Below the pieces are notes generated by a model. It did no database searches, had not been told where the DNA came from, and worked only from the letters and a program-made list of their open reading frames with translations. A DNA stretch of 64,000 bases. Source: Olsenella uli. Its GTDB lineage: Bacteria > Actinomycetota > Coriobacteriia > Coriobacteriales > Atopobiaceae. The stretch lies in the NCBI RefSeq assembly GCF_016899935.1, contig NZ_JACJJK010000001.1, forward strand, positions 1 to 64,000. Reading direction: 5' to 3'. Shown piece after piece: positions 39,176-48,095 of the stretch. The translations under genes were made by a program, and so were the position numbers. How positions within the stretch are numbered: the first letter of the stretch is position 1; each line of letters starts with the position of its first letter.

Positions 39176-39484
39176 CTACGCGGGGATCTCAACGACCTTG
39201 ATCTTCGTCAGGTTCTGACGGTGGCCGTTGGCGCGGTGATAGCGCTTGCGCTTCTTGAGCTTGAAGACGAGGACCTTCTCGCCCTTGAACTGCTCGACGA
39301 CCTCGGCGGTGACGGTCTTGCCCTCGAGGGGAGCAGAGCCAACGACGGTCTTGGTGCCGTCGTTCACGAGAAGGACGGGCAGCTCGACCTTGTCGCCAGG
39401 CTGCGCGTCGAGCTTCTCGACGTCGATGACGTCACCCTCGGCAACCTTATACTGCTTGCCACCAGTTGCTACGATTGCGTACAT
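39176..39484 (-). CDS. rplU: 50S ribosomal protein L21
   Basis: L21 binds 23S rRNA. The 102-residue protein starts MYAIVATGGKQYKVAEGDVI and ends with the basic KKRKRYHRANGHRQNLTKI region, both diagnostic. It is the first gene of the rplU-rpmA unit and has a near-consensus promoter 42 bases upstream. Confidence 0.97.
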   Translation of the reverse strand: MYAIVATGGKQYKVAEGDVIDVEKLDAQPGDKVELPVLLVNDGTKTVVGSAPLEGKTVTAEVVEQFKGEKVLVFKLKKRKRYHRANGHRQNLTKIKVVEIPA

Positions 39485-39525
39485 GTGCGAAACCCTTCAT
39501 TGCTGGCTGAATGCAACAGTTGCTT

Positions 39526-39554
39526 ATATTACAAGCAGCGCCTCGGCTCGTCAA
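39526..39554 (-). promoter_or_regulatory. Promoter of rplU-rpmA
   Basis: On the minus strand TTGACG and TAATAT are separated by exactly 17 bases, and an AT-rich CAACTTTTTG lies just upstream of the -35 box. The remainder of this 148-base gap shows only a 6-bp stem (39562-39598 area) before the T run, perhaps a weak terminator for the DUF2344 gene. Confidence 0.8.
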
Positions 39555-39632
39555 CAAAAAGTTGCCGTGACCTGCGGATACCGTAAGGGAAAAGACGGCA
39601 GCGCGGGCCGCGCCCAGACGATGCGACCTTGC

Positions 39633-40409
39633 TCAGGATAAAGGTGTCGCGCCCGGCTGGCACAAGGCGTCGAAAGGTTCCACAAGACGCCCATCTTCCT
39701 CGTGCCACTGGCCCGTGCGCCGCACGCTGACCGATGCCGGCTCGGAAAGCCCCGCCTCCCGGAGCGCGGCGGTGAGAAGAACGCTCGGGCGCAGCGCCGC
39801 AGACGCCGCCGTGCGCGTCTCGAGCGTGAGGCGCACGCCGTCCGCGCCCTCCCCCACGGAGAGCCCCACGAGGGTCGCGGAGAGGTCGACGCGCTTCTCC
39901 CGCTCCCCGCGCAGGTAGGTGAGCTCGCCCCTGGAGCGCAGGCGCCCCAGCGCGTCGGCCAGATCGGCGGCCGAGAAGGACGCGCCCGAGCAGACGACCT
40001 CCCACGACGCGCGGTCGAGCCACGCCTCGAGCGCCGGCAGGCGCCCGGCGACGTAGGCGGCGCGCGTCGGGGCGAGGGCGGGCGGGGTCGCCGCGCGCAG
40101 GCGCTCGAGGGCCTCGGCCTCCCCGACGGGCTCGTCGAGCCGCAGGTCGTAGTACTCGCACGACGAGCTCGCGCCGACCGGCAGCGCGCCGGAGAACTGC
40201 ACGCGCATGCGCCGGGCGAAGCCGTTGCCGATCGAGAAAGGCAGCGCCGCGCGGCGCACGCAGCGCTCGATGGTGGCGATGAGGTCGAGGTGGCCGAGGT
40301 AGGCCAGGCGGCTGTCCTTGACGTACTCCACGCGCAGCCGCGCGAGGTCGGCCTTCACCGGAAGGTCCTGCGGGCGCGCGCCGCAGGGCTGGGGCTGGGG
40401 GCGGCTCAC
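39633..40409 (-). CDS. TIGR03936-type radical SAM-linked protein (DUF2344)
   Basis: The 258-residue protein matches the DUF2344 family found next to, or fused to, TIGR03960 radical SAM proteins: RLRVEYVKDSRLAYLGHLDLIATIERCVRRAALPFS-like opening and RMRVQFSGALPVGASSSCEYYDL. The function is unknown. A link to tRNA or ribosome modification has been suggested from its neighbours. The GTG start overlaps the stop codon of the radical SAM gene (GTGA), so the two are probably made together. Confidence 0.85.
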   Translation of the reverse strand: MSRPQPQPCGARPQDLPVKADLARLRVEYVKDSRLAYLGHLDLIATIERCVRRAALPFSIGNGFARRMRVQFSGALPVGASSSCEYYDLRLDEPVGEAEALERLRAATPPALAPTRAAYVAGRLPALEAWLDRASWEVVCSGASFSAADLADALGRLRSRGELTYLRGEREKRVDLSATLVGLSVGEGADGVRLTLETRTAASAALRPSVLLTAALREAGLSEPASVSVRRTGQWHEEDGRLVEPFDALCQPGATPLS

Positions 40410-42283
40410 GACCTCACCCCCTGGATGACGTTGCGAACGCCGAGCGCGGGGCACACCCCGCACCCGGTGCAGCTCTCACGCGTGCAGTCGGGCGTCGTGA
40501 CGCCCTCGGTCGCCCGCAGCCACTCGCGCTGCAGGTAGCCCTTGTCGACCCCCGGCGAGGTGTGGTCCCACGGCAGCCGCGCGGAGAGCGGGAAGCCCTC
40601 ACAGGCGACGTCGACGAGGTCGAGCCCGCACGCGTGGGCGGCCTCCTGCCAGAGGTCGAAGCGAAACTCGCTCGTCCAGGCGTCGAAGCGGCAGCCGAGC
40701 TCCCAGGCCCGCCGCACGAGCGCGAAGCCGGCGCGCCCCATCTTGGAGAGCGCCCCCTCGACGAGCGAGACGTCGGCGTCGTGGTAGGAGACGCGAATCG
40801 CCTGGTCGCGCACCTCGTGGAGCAGCAGCTGCTGGCGGCGCCGAACCTCGTCCGGGTCGAGCTGGCCGACCCACTGGAAGGCGGTGTAGGCCTTGGGCAC
40901 GAGGACGGCCACCGAGATGGAGACCGAGACGCCGCTCTTGCGCCCGCGCCCCACGACCTCGCGGCCGATCTCGAGCACGCGCTCGGCGAGCCGCGCGATG
41001 CCCACCACGTCCTCGTCGGTCTCGGCGGGAAGTCCCATCATGAAGTAGAGCTTCATCCGGCGCCAGCCGGCCTCGTAGGCGTTTCTCGCGGCGCGCTCGA
41101 TGTCGTCCTCGGTCACGTTCTTGTTGATGACGTCGCGCAGCCGCTGGCTGCCGGCCTCGGGCGCGAAGGTGAGGCCGCCCCGCCGCGCGCCGGCCACGGC
41201 GGCGGCCATCTCTACGCCGAAGGAGTCGAGGCGCTGCGAGGGGATCGAGACGCGCACGCCCCTGCCCGCGAGCCGCCCGTTCAGGCCGCCCAGGATCTCC
41301 GCGCACTGGGAGTGGTCCGTCGTGGAGAGCGAGGAGAGCGAGATCTCGTTGTGCCCGCTCGCGAGAAGCCCCTCCGCCCCGCAGTCCACAACCTGCTCGG
41401 CCGGGCGCTCGCGGACCGGGCGGTACGTCATGCCCGCCTGGCAGAAGCGGCAGCCGCGCGCGCAGCCACGCAGCACCTCGAGCGAGAGGCGGTCCTGGAC
41501 GATCCCCGCGTACGGGACGATGCGCTGGGCCATCGCCTCCGTCGCGGCGAGGTCAGGGACGCAGCGCTTGAGCACGACCTCGGGGGCGTCCTCCCCCGCG
41601 CGCGGCACGGCGTAGCCCCAGCGCGTGGAGGTCTCGTCGACGCGCACCTCGTAGAGCGAGGGGACGTAGGTGCCGGGGACCCTGGCGAGGCGGCGCAGCA
41701 GCTCCGCGCGCGGCACGCCCTCGGCGCGCGCGTCGCGGATGCACGCGCAGGCCTCGACGATCGACTCCTCGCCGTCACCGAGCAGCACCGCGTCGAAGAC
41801 CTCCGCGAGCGGCTCGCAGTTCCAGGCCGAGGGCCCGCCCGCGAGCACGATCGGGTCGTCCTCGTCGCGCTCGGCGGAGGTGAGCGCGACGCCGGCCAAG
41901 TCGAGCGTCTCGAGGACGTTCGTGGCGATGAGCTCGTGCGCGAGCGTGAAGCCGATCGCGTCGAAGGAGGCGAGCGGCGCCGCGCCCTCGAGCGAGAGCA
42001 GCGGCACGCCCTTCTCGCGCATGAGGCCCGCCATGTCCTTCCACGGCAGGTAGCAGCGCTCGCAGCTCATGCCCTCCTGGGCGTTCACCTGATTGTAGAG
42101 GATCGCCATGCCGAGGTTGGGCTGGCCGACCTCGTAGACGTCCGCGTAGACCATGCAGAGGTGGAAGGGGCCGTCCTGCTCCTCGCAGGCGCCCCACTCG
42201 TGGTCGAGGTAGCGGGCCGGGTGCTCCACGTGCGCGAGCAGCGGCTCGATCAGATGGAAGAGGTTCTCGCGCCGCGCCCTCAT
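40406..42283 (-). CDS. B12-binding-like radical SAM protein (TIGR03960 family)
   Basis: The 625-residue protein has an N-terminal cobalamin-binding-like domain, then the radical SAM barrel with the 4Fe-4S cluster motif CARGCRFCQAG (CxxxCxxC). A C-terminal part ends in CTRESCTGCGVC, a possible extra cluster site. The substrate is unknown. It is coupled to the DUF2344 gene downstream (GTGA) and to the DUF697 gene upstream (ATGA). In many Gram-positive genomes this pair lies before rne/rng and rplU; here no ribonuclease gene is present. Confidence 0.88.
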   Translation of the reverse strand: MRARRENLFHLIEPLLAHVEHPARYLDHEWGACEEQDGPFHLCMVYADVYEVGQPNLGMAILYNQVNAQEGMSCERCYLPWKDMAGLMREKGVPLLSLEGAAPLASFDAIGFTLAHELIATNVLETLDLAGVALTSAERDEDDPIVLAGGPSAWNCEPLAEVFDAVLLGDGEESIVEACACIRDARAEGVPRAELLRRLARVPGTYVPSLYEVRVDETSTRWGYAVPRAGEDAPEVVLKRCVPDLAATEAMAQRIVPYAGIVQDRLSLEVLRGCARGCRFCQAGMTYRPVRERPAEQVVDCGAEGLLASGHNEISLSSLSTTDHSQCAEILGGLNGRLAGRGVRVSIPSQRLDSFGVEMAAAVAGARRGGLTFAPEAGSQRLRDVINKNVTEDDIERAARNAYEAGWRRMKLYFMMGLPAETDEDVVGIARLAERVLEIGREVVGRGRKSGVSVSISVAVLVPKAYTAFQWVGQLDPDEVRRRQQLLLHEVRDQAIRVSYHDADVSLVEGALSKMGRAGFALVRRAWELGCRFDAWTSEFRFDLWQEAAHACGLDLVDVACEGFPLSARLPWDHTSPGVDKGYLQREWLRATEGVTTPDCTRESCTGCGVCPALGVRNVIQGVRS

Positions 42284-43215
42284 GCCGGATCGCCCCCGAT
42301 CGTGACGTAGCCGTCCCCCTCGTCGCCCCGTGTGTCGAGAAGGACCTGCGGCCGCAGGTCCCCCTCCGTCGCGCCCGCAGGGCCGCCGGGACGGTCGGCG
42401 GCCTCGAACCTCAGGCGCAGGGCCGTGCCGGTCGCGAGGGTGCCCGCGTAGGCGACGCCCGCGCGCAGCGGCACCCCGAGCCCCGGCAGGGCGCCGAGCA
42501 GGGCCCGTGCGACGGAGCGCCAGCCGAGCGCGGCGCCGGTCACCCCGAGCAGCTCGGCGGCGCGGGCCGGCTCGAGCGGCCGGCCGTACGCGGCGGCAAC
42601 GTCCAGGGCGAGCCGGAGCTGGTTGGCGGTCATCACCGGCAGGTCGGAGCCGGGGATGAGCCGCACGGCGCCCACGGCGGCGTTCTCGAGCGCGCAGCGG
42701 GAGACGAGCGCGTCGACGACCGCGCGGCGGCAAAAGCGGAAGTTGGCGGCGAGCGCGAGGGGCTTGTCCGTGACGGAGGCGAGCCACGCCGCGAGCTTGT
42801 CGCCCAGCGCCTCCGTGCTCGAGGCGGCCACGACGTCGACCGACGCGGCGCCAAGCTCGTCCGGGGCCAGGCGCGGCGCCTCGAGCAGGCCCTCGACCAC
42901 GAGCGCGACGGGCGCCCCCGCGCGGGCGTGGGCGAGCAGGGGCTCCCGGGGCGAGTCGGGCCCCACGAGCGCCAGCACGGCGTCCGGCGCCTCCGGCCCC
43001 GGCGCGGCCCCGGCGAGCGGGAGCACCTCCACCACGGCCCCCGGGCGCTCCGGGACGAGGGCGTCCCTCACGGCGCACGTGAGCTCGCGCGGACACGCCG
43101 GGTCCACGAGCACGCGCACGAGCACGCGCTCGTCCCGCCCGCGCGAGGCGGCGCGCGCAAAGCCCGCGACCTCCGCGACCCTTCCGACCGACCAGACCCT
43201 GTGTGCCACGTTCAC
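42280..43215 (-). CDS. DUF697 (YcjF-like) domain protein
   Basis: The roughly 311-residue protein has a C-terminal DUF697-like region (about 165-290: VTDKPLALAANFRFCRRAVV, IPGSDLPVMTANQLRLALDVAAAYG) with hydrophobic, glycine-rich helices that may enter the membrane. The N-terminal half resembles a nucleotide-binding fold but has no P-loop. The function is unknown. The start is uncertain: GTG at 43215 with AGGA at 7 bases, or GTG two codons later. It sits between rodA and the radical SAM gene and overlaps the latter by ATGA. Confidence 0.7.
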   Translation of the reverse strand: MNVAHRVWSVGRVAEVAGFARAASRGRDERVLVRVLVDPACPRELTCAVRDALVPERPGAVVEVLPLAGAAPGPEAPDAVLALVGPDSPREPLLAHARAGAPVALVVEGLLEAPRLAPDELGAASVDVVAASSTEALGDKLAAWLASVTDKPLALAANFRFCRRAVVDALVSRCALENAAVGAVRLIPGSDLPVMTANQLRLALDVAAAYGRPLEPARAAELLGVTGAALGWRSVARALLGALPGLGVPLRAGVAYAGTLATGTALRLRFEAADRPGGPAGATEGDLRPQVLLDTRGDEGDGYVTIGGDPA

Positions 43216-43231
43216 GCTCCAATCCTGCGGC

Positions 43232-44431
43232 CTAGGCCGCCTTCTGCCGGTGCCTCCAGATGGACTGCACGATCCCCACCGACATGAGCTGGACCACCAT
43301 GGAGGACGAGCCATAGGTGACGAAGGGCAGCGGGATGCCCGTGATCGGCATGATGCCGAGGCACATGCCCACGTTCTCCAGCACCTGGAACGTCCACATG
43401 GCGACGCAGCCCACGAGCACGAGCTTGGTGAAGTGGTTCTCGGTCCTCATGGCGAGCAGGACCGTCGAGAGGATCATCCACGCGTAGAGCCCGAGCAGCA
43501 GCACGGACCCGACGAAGCCGAACTGCTCGGCGAACAGGGAGAACACGAAGTCCGTCTGTGCCTCGGGGACAAAGCCGTTCAGCGCCTGGGTGGCGTTGCC
43601 GAAGCCCTTGCCGAACAGGCCGCCCGAGCCGACGGCGATCATGGCCTGCTGGAGGTTGTAGCCGTCCCCGGTGGGGTCGACGCTCGGGTCCACGAAGACG
43701 ATGAGGCGCTTGAGCTGGTACTCCTTGAGGATGTGAGGCAGCCCGTCGATCATCGAGGTGACGACCACGAGCGCGGCGACGCCCACGATCAGCGCGATGG
43801 TGAGCAGCACCCAGGTGCGCGGCGCGCCGCTCACGATGATCACCGTGGCGCCGATGAAGAAGATGATGAGGCCGGTGCCCAGGTCGAGCGTCAGGATCAG
43901 CAGCAGCGGCACGAGCAGCGTCCCGCAGAGCCGCGCGTAGTCCCGGAACGACTCGATCTTGCCGTTGTACTGGGCGCAGGCGGAGGCCATGAGGAAGATG
44001 GTCACGATCTTGCCGGGCTCGGAGGGCTGAAAGCGGATGGGACCGAGCTTCACCCAGCCGACCATGCCGAGGCCGCCCTCGTAGCCGAGGCCCGGCACGC
44101 GGGGCAGCACCATCAGCACACAGGCGAGGACGAAGAGGGCCGTGGTCATGTTGGCGAGCGCGCGGCAGTCGTAGCGCCAGATCGCGACGGCCACGACGAG
44201 GCCGATCGCGATGCCGGCGAGGTGGCTCGGGAAGCTCGCCTCGGGGATGGAGAGCGAGGCCGAGAAGATCGTGATGACCCCGGCGATGACGATGAGCAGG
44301 GCCGGGATGAGCTGCGAGAGGTAGAGGTTGTCGAGCGGCCCGGCCGGGCGCCCCATCTTCGCCGCTCCGCGCGCGTGGCGCCCGCCAACCGCGGTCGCGG
44401 CGGAGGAAGCCTCGCTGACGATCGATGCCAT
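43232..44431 (-). CDS. rodA: Peptidoglycan glycosyltransferase RodA (SEDS family)
   Basis: RodA polymerises glycan strands from lipid II as part of the elongasome, with PBP2 as the crosslinking partner. The 399-residue protein has about ten transmembrane helices and SEDS motifs including WVKLGPIRFQPSEPGK and GIPLPFVTYGSSSMV near the end. A soluble N-terminal stretch of about 35 residues precedes the first helix. It starts 10 bases after the PBP2 stop codon. Confidence 0.95.
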   Translation of the reverse strand: MASIVSEASSAATAVGGRHARGAAKMGRPAGPLDNLYLSQLIPALLIVIAGVITIFSASLSIPEASFPSHLAGIAIGLVVAVAIWRYDCRALANMTTALFVLACVLMVLPRVPGLGYEGGLGMVGWVKLGPIRFQPSEPGKIVTIFLMASACAQYNGKIESFRDYARLCGTLLVPLLLILTLDLGTGLIIFFIGATVIIVSGAPRTWVLLTIALIVGVAALVVVTSMIDGLPHILKEYQLKRLIVFVDPSVDPTGDGYNLQQAMIAVGSGGLFGKGFGNATQALNGFVPEAQTDFVFSLFAEQFGFVGSVLLLGLYAWMILSTVLLAMRTENHFTKLVLVGCVAMWTFQVLENVGMCLGIMPITGIPLPFVTYGSSSMVVQLMSVGIVQSIWRHRQKAA

Positions 44432-44441
44432 GCCTGCCTCC

Positions 44442-46484
44442 CTAGTCCCCCGCCGCGTAGACGGACGTGGCGGTGTCCGGTTCGCCGTAGATCGCCCCGA
44501 GCGTGTCGCGCGCCACGAGCATGGCCGTCGAGGAGCCCCAGTCGCCGCCGTCCACGTTGGCGACGACGACGTACTTGGGGTCGTCGGAGGGGGCGTAGCA
44601 GGCGAACCAGCAGACGTTGCGGTCCGCGGCGATCTGCTCGGCCGTGCCGGTCTTGCCGGCCACGGACACGCTCATGTTGGTCCAGTGCTCCGTCTGGGAC
44701 GGCGACTCCTCGTAGATAACTCCCCACAGGCCCCGCTCGACGAGGTCGCGGTAGCTCTGGTCCTCCTCGACGTCGAGGATCTGCTCGGGCTTGTATTCCG
44801 AGACGAAGCCCTCCCCCACCTTGGCGCGGACGCCCCTGAGCACGTGGGGCTTCCAGACCGGGCCACGGTTGGCGATGCTCGCGTAGGCGTCGGCCATCTG
44901 CAGGCAGGTGACGAGCATGTCGCCCTGGCCGATGGCGATGTTGCAGTTGTCGCCGCCCTTCCAGGAGCTGTCCTCGTCCGAGTAGCCGAGCTCCTTGTAG
45001 TACTCGCGCTTCCACGCGGCGTCGGGCACGCGCCCGGCCGCCTCGCCGGAAAGGTCGATCCCGGAGACGGCGCCCAGGCCGTAGGCGCGGAAGGTCTCCT
45101 GCATGCCCTCGGGGTCGTCGGCGTAGTAGAACCCCTTGCCGATCTCGTAGAAGACGATGTCGCAGGAGTAGGTGATGCCGGAGACCAGGTTGACGGAGCC
45201 GTGGCCCGACTCCTGCCAGCACTTCATCACCGTGCCGTCCTCGGCGCTGCCCGTCCACGACCACCAGCCCGAGCAGTACCACGAGGAGTCGGCCGTCGCC
45301 ACGCCAAAGTTGAGCGCGGCGAAGGCCGTGAGCGGCTTGATGACGGAGCCGGAGGGGTACTGGCCGGAGATGGCGCGGTTCAGGAGCGGGTAGTTGGAGT
45401 CCTCGGCGGACAGGACGTCCCAGTCCGCCTGGGAGATGCCGCCGGTGAAGACGTTGGGCGAGAAGGTCGGGTAGCTCGCCATCGCGAGCACCTCGCCGTT
45501 GGTGCAGTCGAGCGCGACGACCGAGCCGGCGACGCAGTTCTGCCCCGCCTCGCGCTGCGTCGTCACGACCTTGTCGAGGGACTCCTCGGCGGCGCGCTGC
45601 ACCTCGGAGTCGATCGTGAGCACGACGTCCGAGCCGCTCTCGGGCTCGATGTTGGTCGAGTAGCCGAGGACGTTGCCCTCGGCGTCGACGAAGACCGTCT
45701 GCTCGCCGCGCGTCCCGGCGAGCACGTTCTCGTAGGAGAGCTCGACGCCGGACTGGCCCACGACGTCGCCCGAGCGGTAGGTGACCGCGCCGTCCGCGGC
45801 GTCGTCGCCCTTCTCGAGCTGCTCCTCGGTCACGGTGCCGACGTAGCCCACGACGTGCGCGGCGCGCGACCCCTGCGGGTAGGAGCGCTGCGTGCGCTGC
45901 TGCACGGAGACGCCGGGAAACGCCTCGGGGTGCTCGCCGATGAAGGCGACGACGCGGCGCGAGACGTCCACGGAGACCGTGCGCGGGCTCTGGTAGCCGT
46001 CCGTCGTGTCCTGGAGCTTGCGGCGGACCGCCTGCGCGGGCATGCCGATGAGGTTGGCGAGCAGCTGGACCTCCACGTCGTCGTCGATGACGTCGCCCTC
46101 GGCGACCACCGTCAGGCTCGCGCGGTTGCCGACGATCTCGACGCCGTTGCGGTCGAGAATGCGCCCGCGCGGGGCCTGCGTGTAGATCGTGCCCCGCCGG
46201 TTCTTCTCGGCCTGCTCGACGTAGTCCTCCGAGGAGACGAGCTGCATCGACCACAGACGGGCGAGCAGGACGCTGAAGACGGCGCCCACCCCGACGGCGA
46301 GTCCGACGAGCCGCGAGGAGGCGGTCTTCTCGCCCGAGGAGTCCGCGCCGCCCGAGGCGCGCGGGGCAGCGCCGCCGATGTCGAAGGTGAAGTTGGCCTC
46401 GGAGCGCCCGAAGATGAGAAACACCACGACGAGCGCAACCGCGAGCACCGCGCAGACGATGACGATGACGAGGGAGACGTCCAT
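44442..46484 (-). CDS. mrdA: Penicillin-binding protein 2 (class B transpeptidase, elongation)
   Basis: The 680-residue protein crosslinks lateral-wall peptidoglycan. The transpeptidase domain has SxxK as SVIK (in PSGSVIKP), SCD (in YSCDIVFYEIG) and KTGT (in AGKTGTAEQ), preceded by the pedestal dimerisation domain (GRILDRNGVEIV). Unusually there are two hydrophobic segments at the N-terminus, about 4-26 and 59-78, separated by a Ser/Gly/Ala-rich linker, where the family normally has one. It lies between mreD and rodA, the usual rod operon position. Confidence 0.95.
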   Translation of the reverse strand: MDVSLVIVIVCAVLAVALVVVFLIFGRSEANFTFDIGGAAPRASGGADSSGEKTASSRLVGLAVGVGAVFSVLLARLWSMQLVSSEDYVEQAEKNRRGTIYTQAPRGRILDRNGVEIVGNRASLTVVAEGDVIDDDVEVQLLANLIGMPAQAVRRKLQDTTDGYQSPRTVSVDVSRRVVAFIGEHPEAFPGVSVQQRTQRSYPQGSRAAHVVGYVGTVTEEQLEKGDDAADGAVTYRSGDVVGQSGVELSYENVLAGTRGEQTVFVDAEGNVLGYSTNIEPESGSDVVLTIDSEVQRAAEESLDKVVTTQREAGQNCVAGSVVALDCTNGEVLAMASYPTFSPNVFTGGISQADWDVLSAEDSNYPLLNRAISGQYPSGSVIKPLTAFAALNFGVATADSSWYCSGWWSWTGSAEDGTVMKCWQESGHGSVNLVSGITYSCDIVFYEIGKGFYYADDPEGMQETFRAYGLGAVSGIDLSGEAAGRVPDAAWKREYYKELGYSDEDSSWKGGDNCNIAIGQGDMLVTCLQMADAYASIANRGPVWKPHVLRGVRAKVGEGFVSEYKPEQILDVEEDQSYRDLVERGLWGVIYEESPSQTEHWTNMSVSVAGKTGTAEQIAADRNVCWFACYAPSDDPKYVVVANVDGGDWGSSTAMLVARDTLGAIYGEPDTATSVYAAGD

Positions 46485-46492
46485 GGGGGTCC

Positions 46493-47047
46493 CTACAGAC
46501 CGTGGCGGCCGAGCGAGCCGCCGCGCGGGCGCCCTCCGCCGAGCCCGGAGCCGTGCGTGCGCACGCGGGAGAAGTAGTAGGCGAACGGCAGGAAGAAGAC
46601 GACCGTGAGCAGGGCCGTGGGGAGGGCCCGCAGGAAGAGCACGTCAACGAGGGAGGACGCCTGGCCCACGAGGAGCATCGCGAGGTGGTAGACCACGGAG
46701 ACGCCGAGCGAGACGGCCGCCGCGTGGACGACCGAGGACGCGAGGTCGCCCGCGAGCCGCTCGCGCGCGCTCATGCCGAGCAGGGCGCCGGCGACCGTGA
46801 GGCAGAACGCCATGAGGCCGATCGGGCCCGTGGAGGAGAGGTCGAAGAGCAGGCCCGCGAGAAAGCCCGCCACCGGCGCGCCCCCGCGCCCGGAGAAGAG
46901 CGCGTAGCAGACCGTGAAGACGAGCGCGAAGTTGGCCCGCCCGTTGCCGAGCGCCACGTTGGGCGCCAGCGTGAGCTGGAAGACGAGGCAGAGCACGGCC
47001 ATCACGACCGTCGTGCGGGACTCGCGGCCCCGGTCCGCAACGCGCAT
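46493..47047 (-). CDS. mreD: Rod shape-determining protein MreD
   Basis: MreD is a small polytopic membrane subunit of the elongasome. The 184-residue protein has five or six hydrophobic helices and the family trace FLAGLLFDLSSTGPIGLMAF. It lies 12 bases after mreC and 8 before PBP2. Confidence 0.9.
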   Translation of the reverse strand: MRVADRGRESRTTVVMAVLCLVFQLTLAPNVALGNGRANFALVFTVCYALFSGRGGAPVAGFLAGLLFDLSSTGPIGLMAFCLTVAGALLGMSARERLAGDLASSVVHAAAVSLGVSVVYHLAMLLVGQASSLVDVLFLRALPTALLTVVFFLPFAYYFSRVRTHGSGLGGGRPRGGSLGRHGL

Positions 47048-47059
47048 GGCTCCCCCTCC

Positions 47060-48094
47060 CTACTCGCTCGCCGAGGCGTCGCCGGAGGCGGGGGCGTCGC
47101 CCTCGCCGTCATCGGCGCCCTGGTCCTGGCCCTCGTCATCGGAGCCGTCGTCCTGACCGGACGCGTCGGCGTCCGTGGTGTGCTCCTGGGCGTCCGCCTC
47201 GGCGATGTCCTCGGCGCTCGCCCGCTGGTCCTCCGTGATCGAGGTGATGACGAGCACCTCCTCCGAGCGGGTCGTGTCCGCGTAGAGCTCGACCACGATG
47301 TCGAGGTAGAGGTCGCCCGGGTTGCTGGTGACGCTCACCACCTCGCCGATGGGGAGCCCCTTGGGAAACACGCCGCCCAGGCCGCTCGTCACGACGACGT
47401 CGCCGGCGTTGACCTCCTGGCCGGTGGAGACGAGCTCGAGGTGGACCTCGCCGTCCGCCGAGCCGGAGAGCATGCCCTGCGCCCGGCTCGACTGTATCAT
47501 GGCCGAGATCGACGAGCTCTCGTCGGACAGGAGCCGCACCGTCGAGGTGGAGGCGCTGCAGGAGATGATCTGCCCGATGACGCCGCTCGAGGTGGTGACC
47601 GGCATGCCCGGGGTCAGGCCCGAGGACGAGCCCTTGTCGAGCGTCACCGTGGACGACCACGAGTCGGTCGAGCCGGAGATGATGCGCGCGGCGGTGGACT
47701 GGAGATTGTTGGAGTCGCGCAGGTCGAGAAGGTCCTGCAGCCGCTGGGCGGAGCCGGCGTCCTCCTCGAGCTCGGCGTTTCTCGCCCGCAGCTCGTCCAC
47801 CTCGGCCTGGAGCTCGGAGAGCGTCGCCTGGTCGGCGGTGAGGTTGGCGAAGACGTTCCCGAGGCCGCGGATCGGGGCGGTCACGGTAGCGCCGAGCGTG
47901 CGGACCGGCGCAGTCACGGTCTGGAACGCCCCGCGCACCGCCTCGAGCGGGCCGGTCCCGCCCGACTGGCAGCTGAGGGTGAACAGCGCGACGGAGAGGA
48001 CGAGGCACACGACGAGCTCGCGCCCGCCGCCAGATCGCTTCTTCGCTGTGCCAAGGGTCGGGGCCGCGCCGCGACCCTTCGAGGAGAGCGGCAC
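47060..48094 (-). CDS. mreC: Rod shape-determining protein MreC
   Basis: MreC is a bitopic scaffold activating PBP2-RodA. The 344-residue protein has a short cytoplasmic N-terminus, one transmembrane helix (about 25-45), a coiled coil (ATLSELQAEVDELRARNAELEE) and the paired beta-barrel domain with GMPVTTSSGVIGQI and VVTSGLGGVFPKGLPIGEV. The last 60 residues are a disordered Asp/Glu/Ser-rich tail, which is longer than usual. It starts 1 base after mreB. Confidence 0.94.
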   Translation of the reverse strand: MPLSSKGRGAAPTLGTAKKRSGGGRELVVCLVLSVALFTLSCQSGGTGPLEAVRGAFQTVTAPVRTLGATVTAPIRGLGNVFANLTADQATLSELQAEVDELRARNAELEEDAGSAQRLQDLLDLRDSNNLQSTAARIISGSTDSWSSTVTLDKGSSSGLTPGMPVTTSSGVIGQIISCSASTSTVRLLSDESSSISAMIQSSRAQGMLSGSADGEVHLELVSTGQEVNAGDVVVTSGLGGVFPKGLPIGEVVSVTSNPGDLYLDIVVELYADTTRSEEVLVITSITEDQRASAEDIAEADAQEHTTDADASGQDDGSDDEGQDQGADDGEGDAPASGDASASE

Positions 48095-48095
48095 C

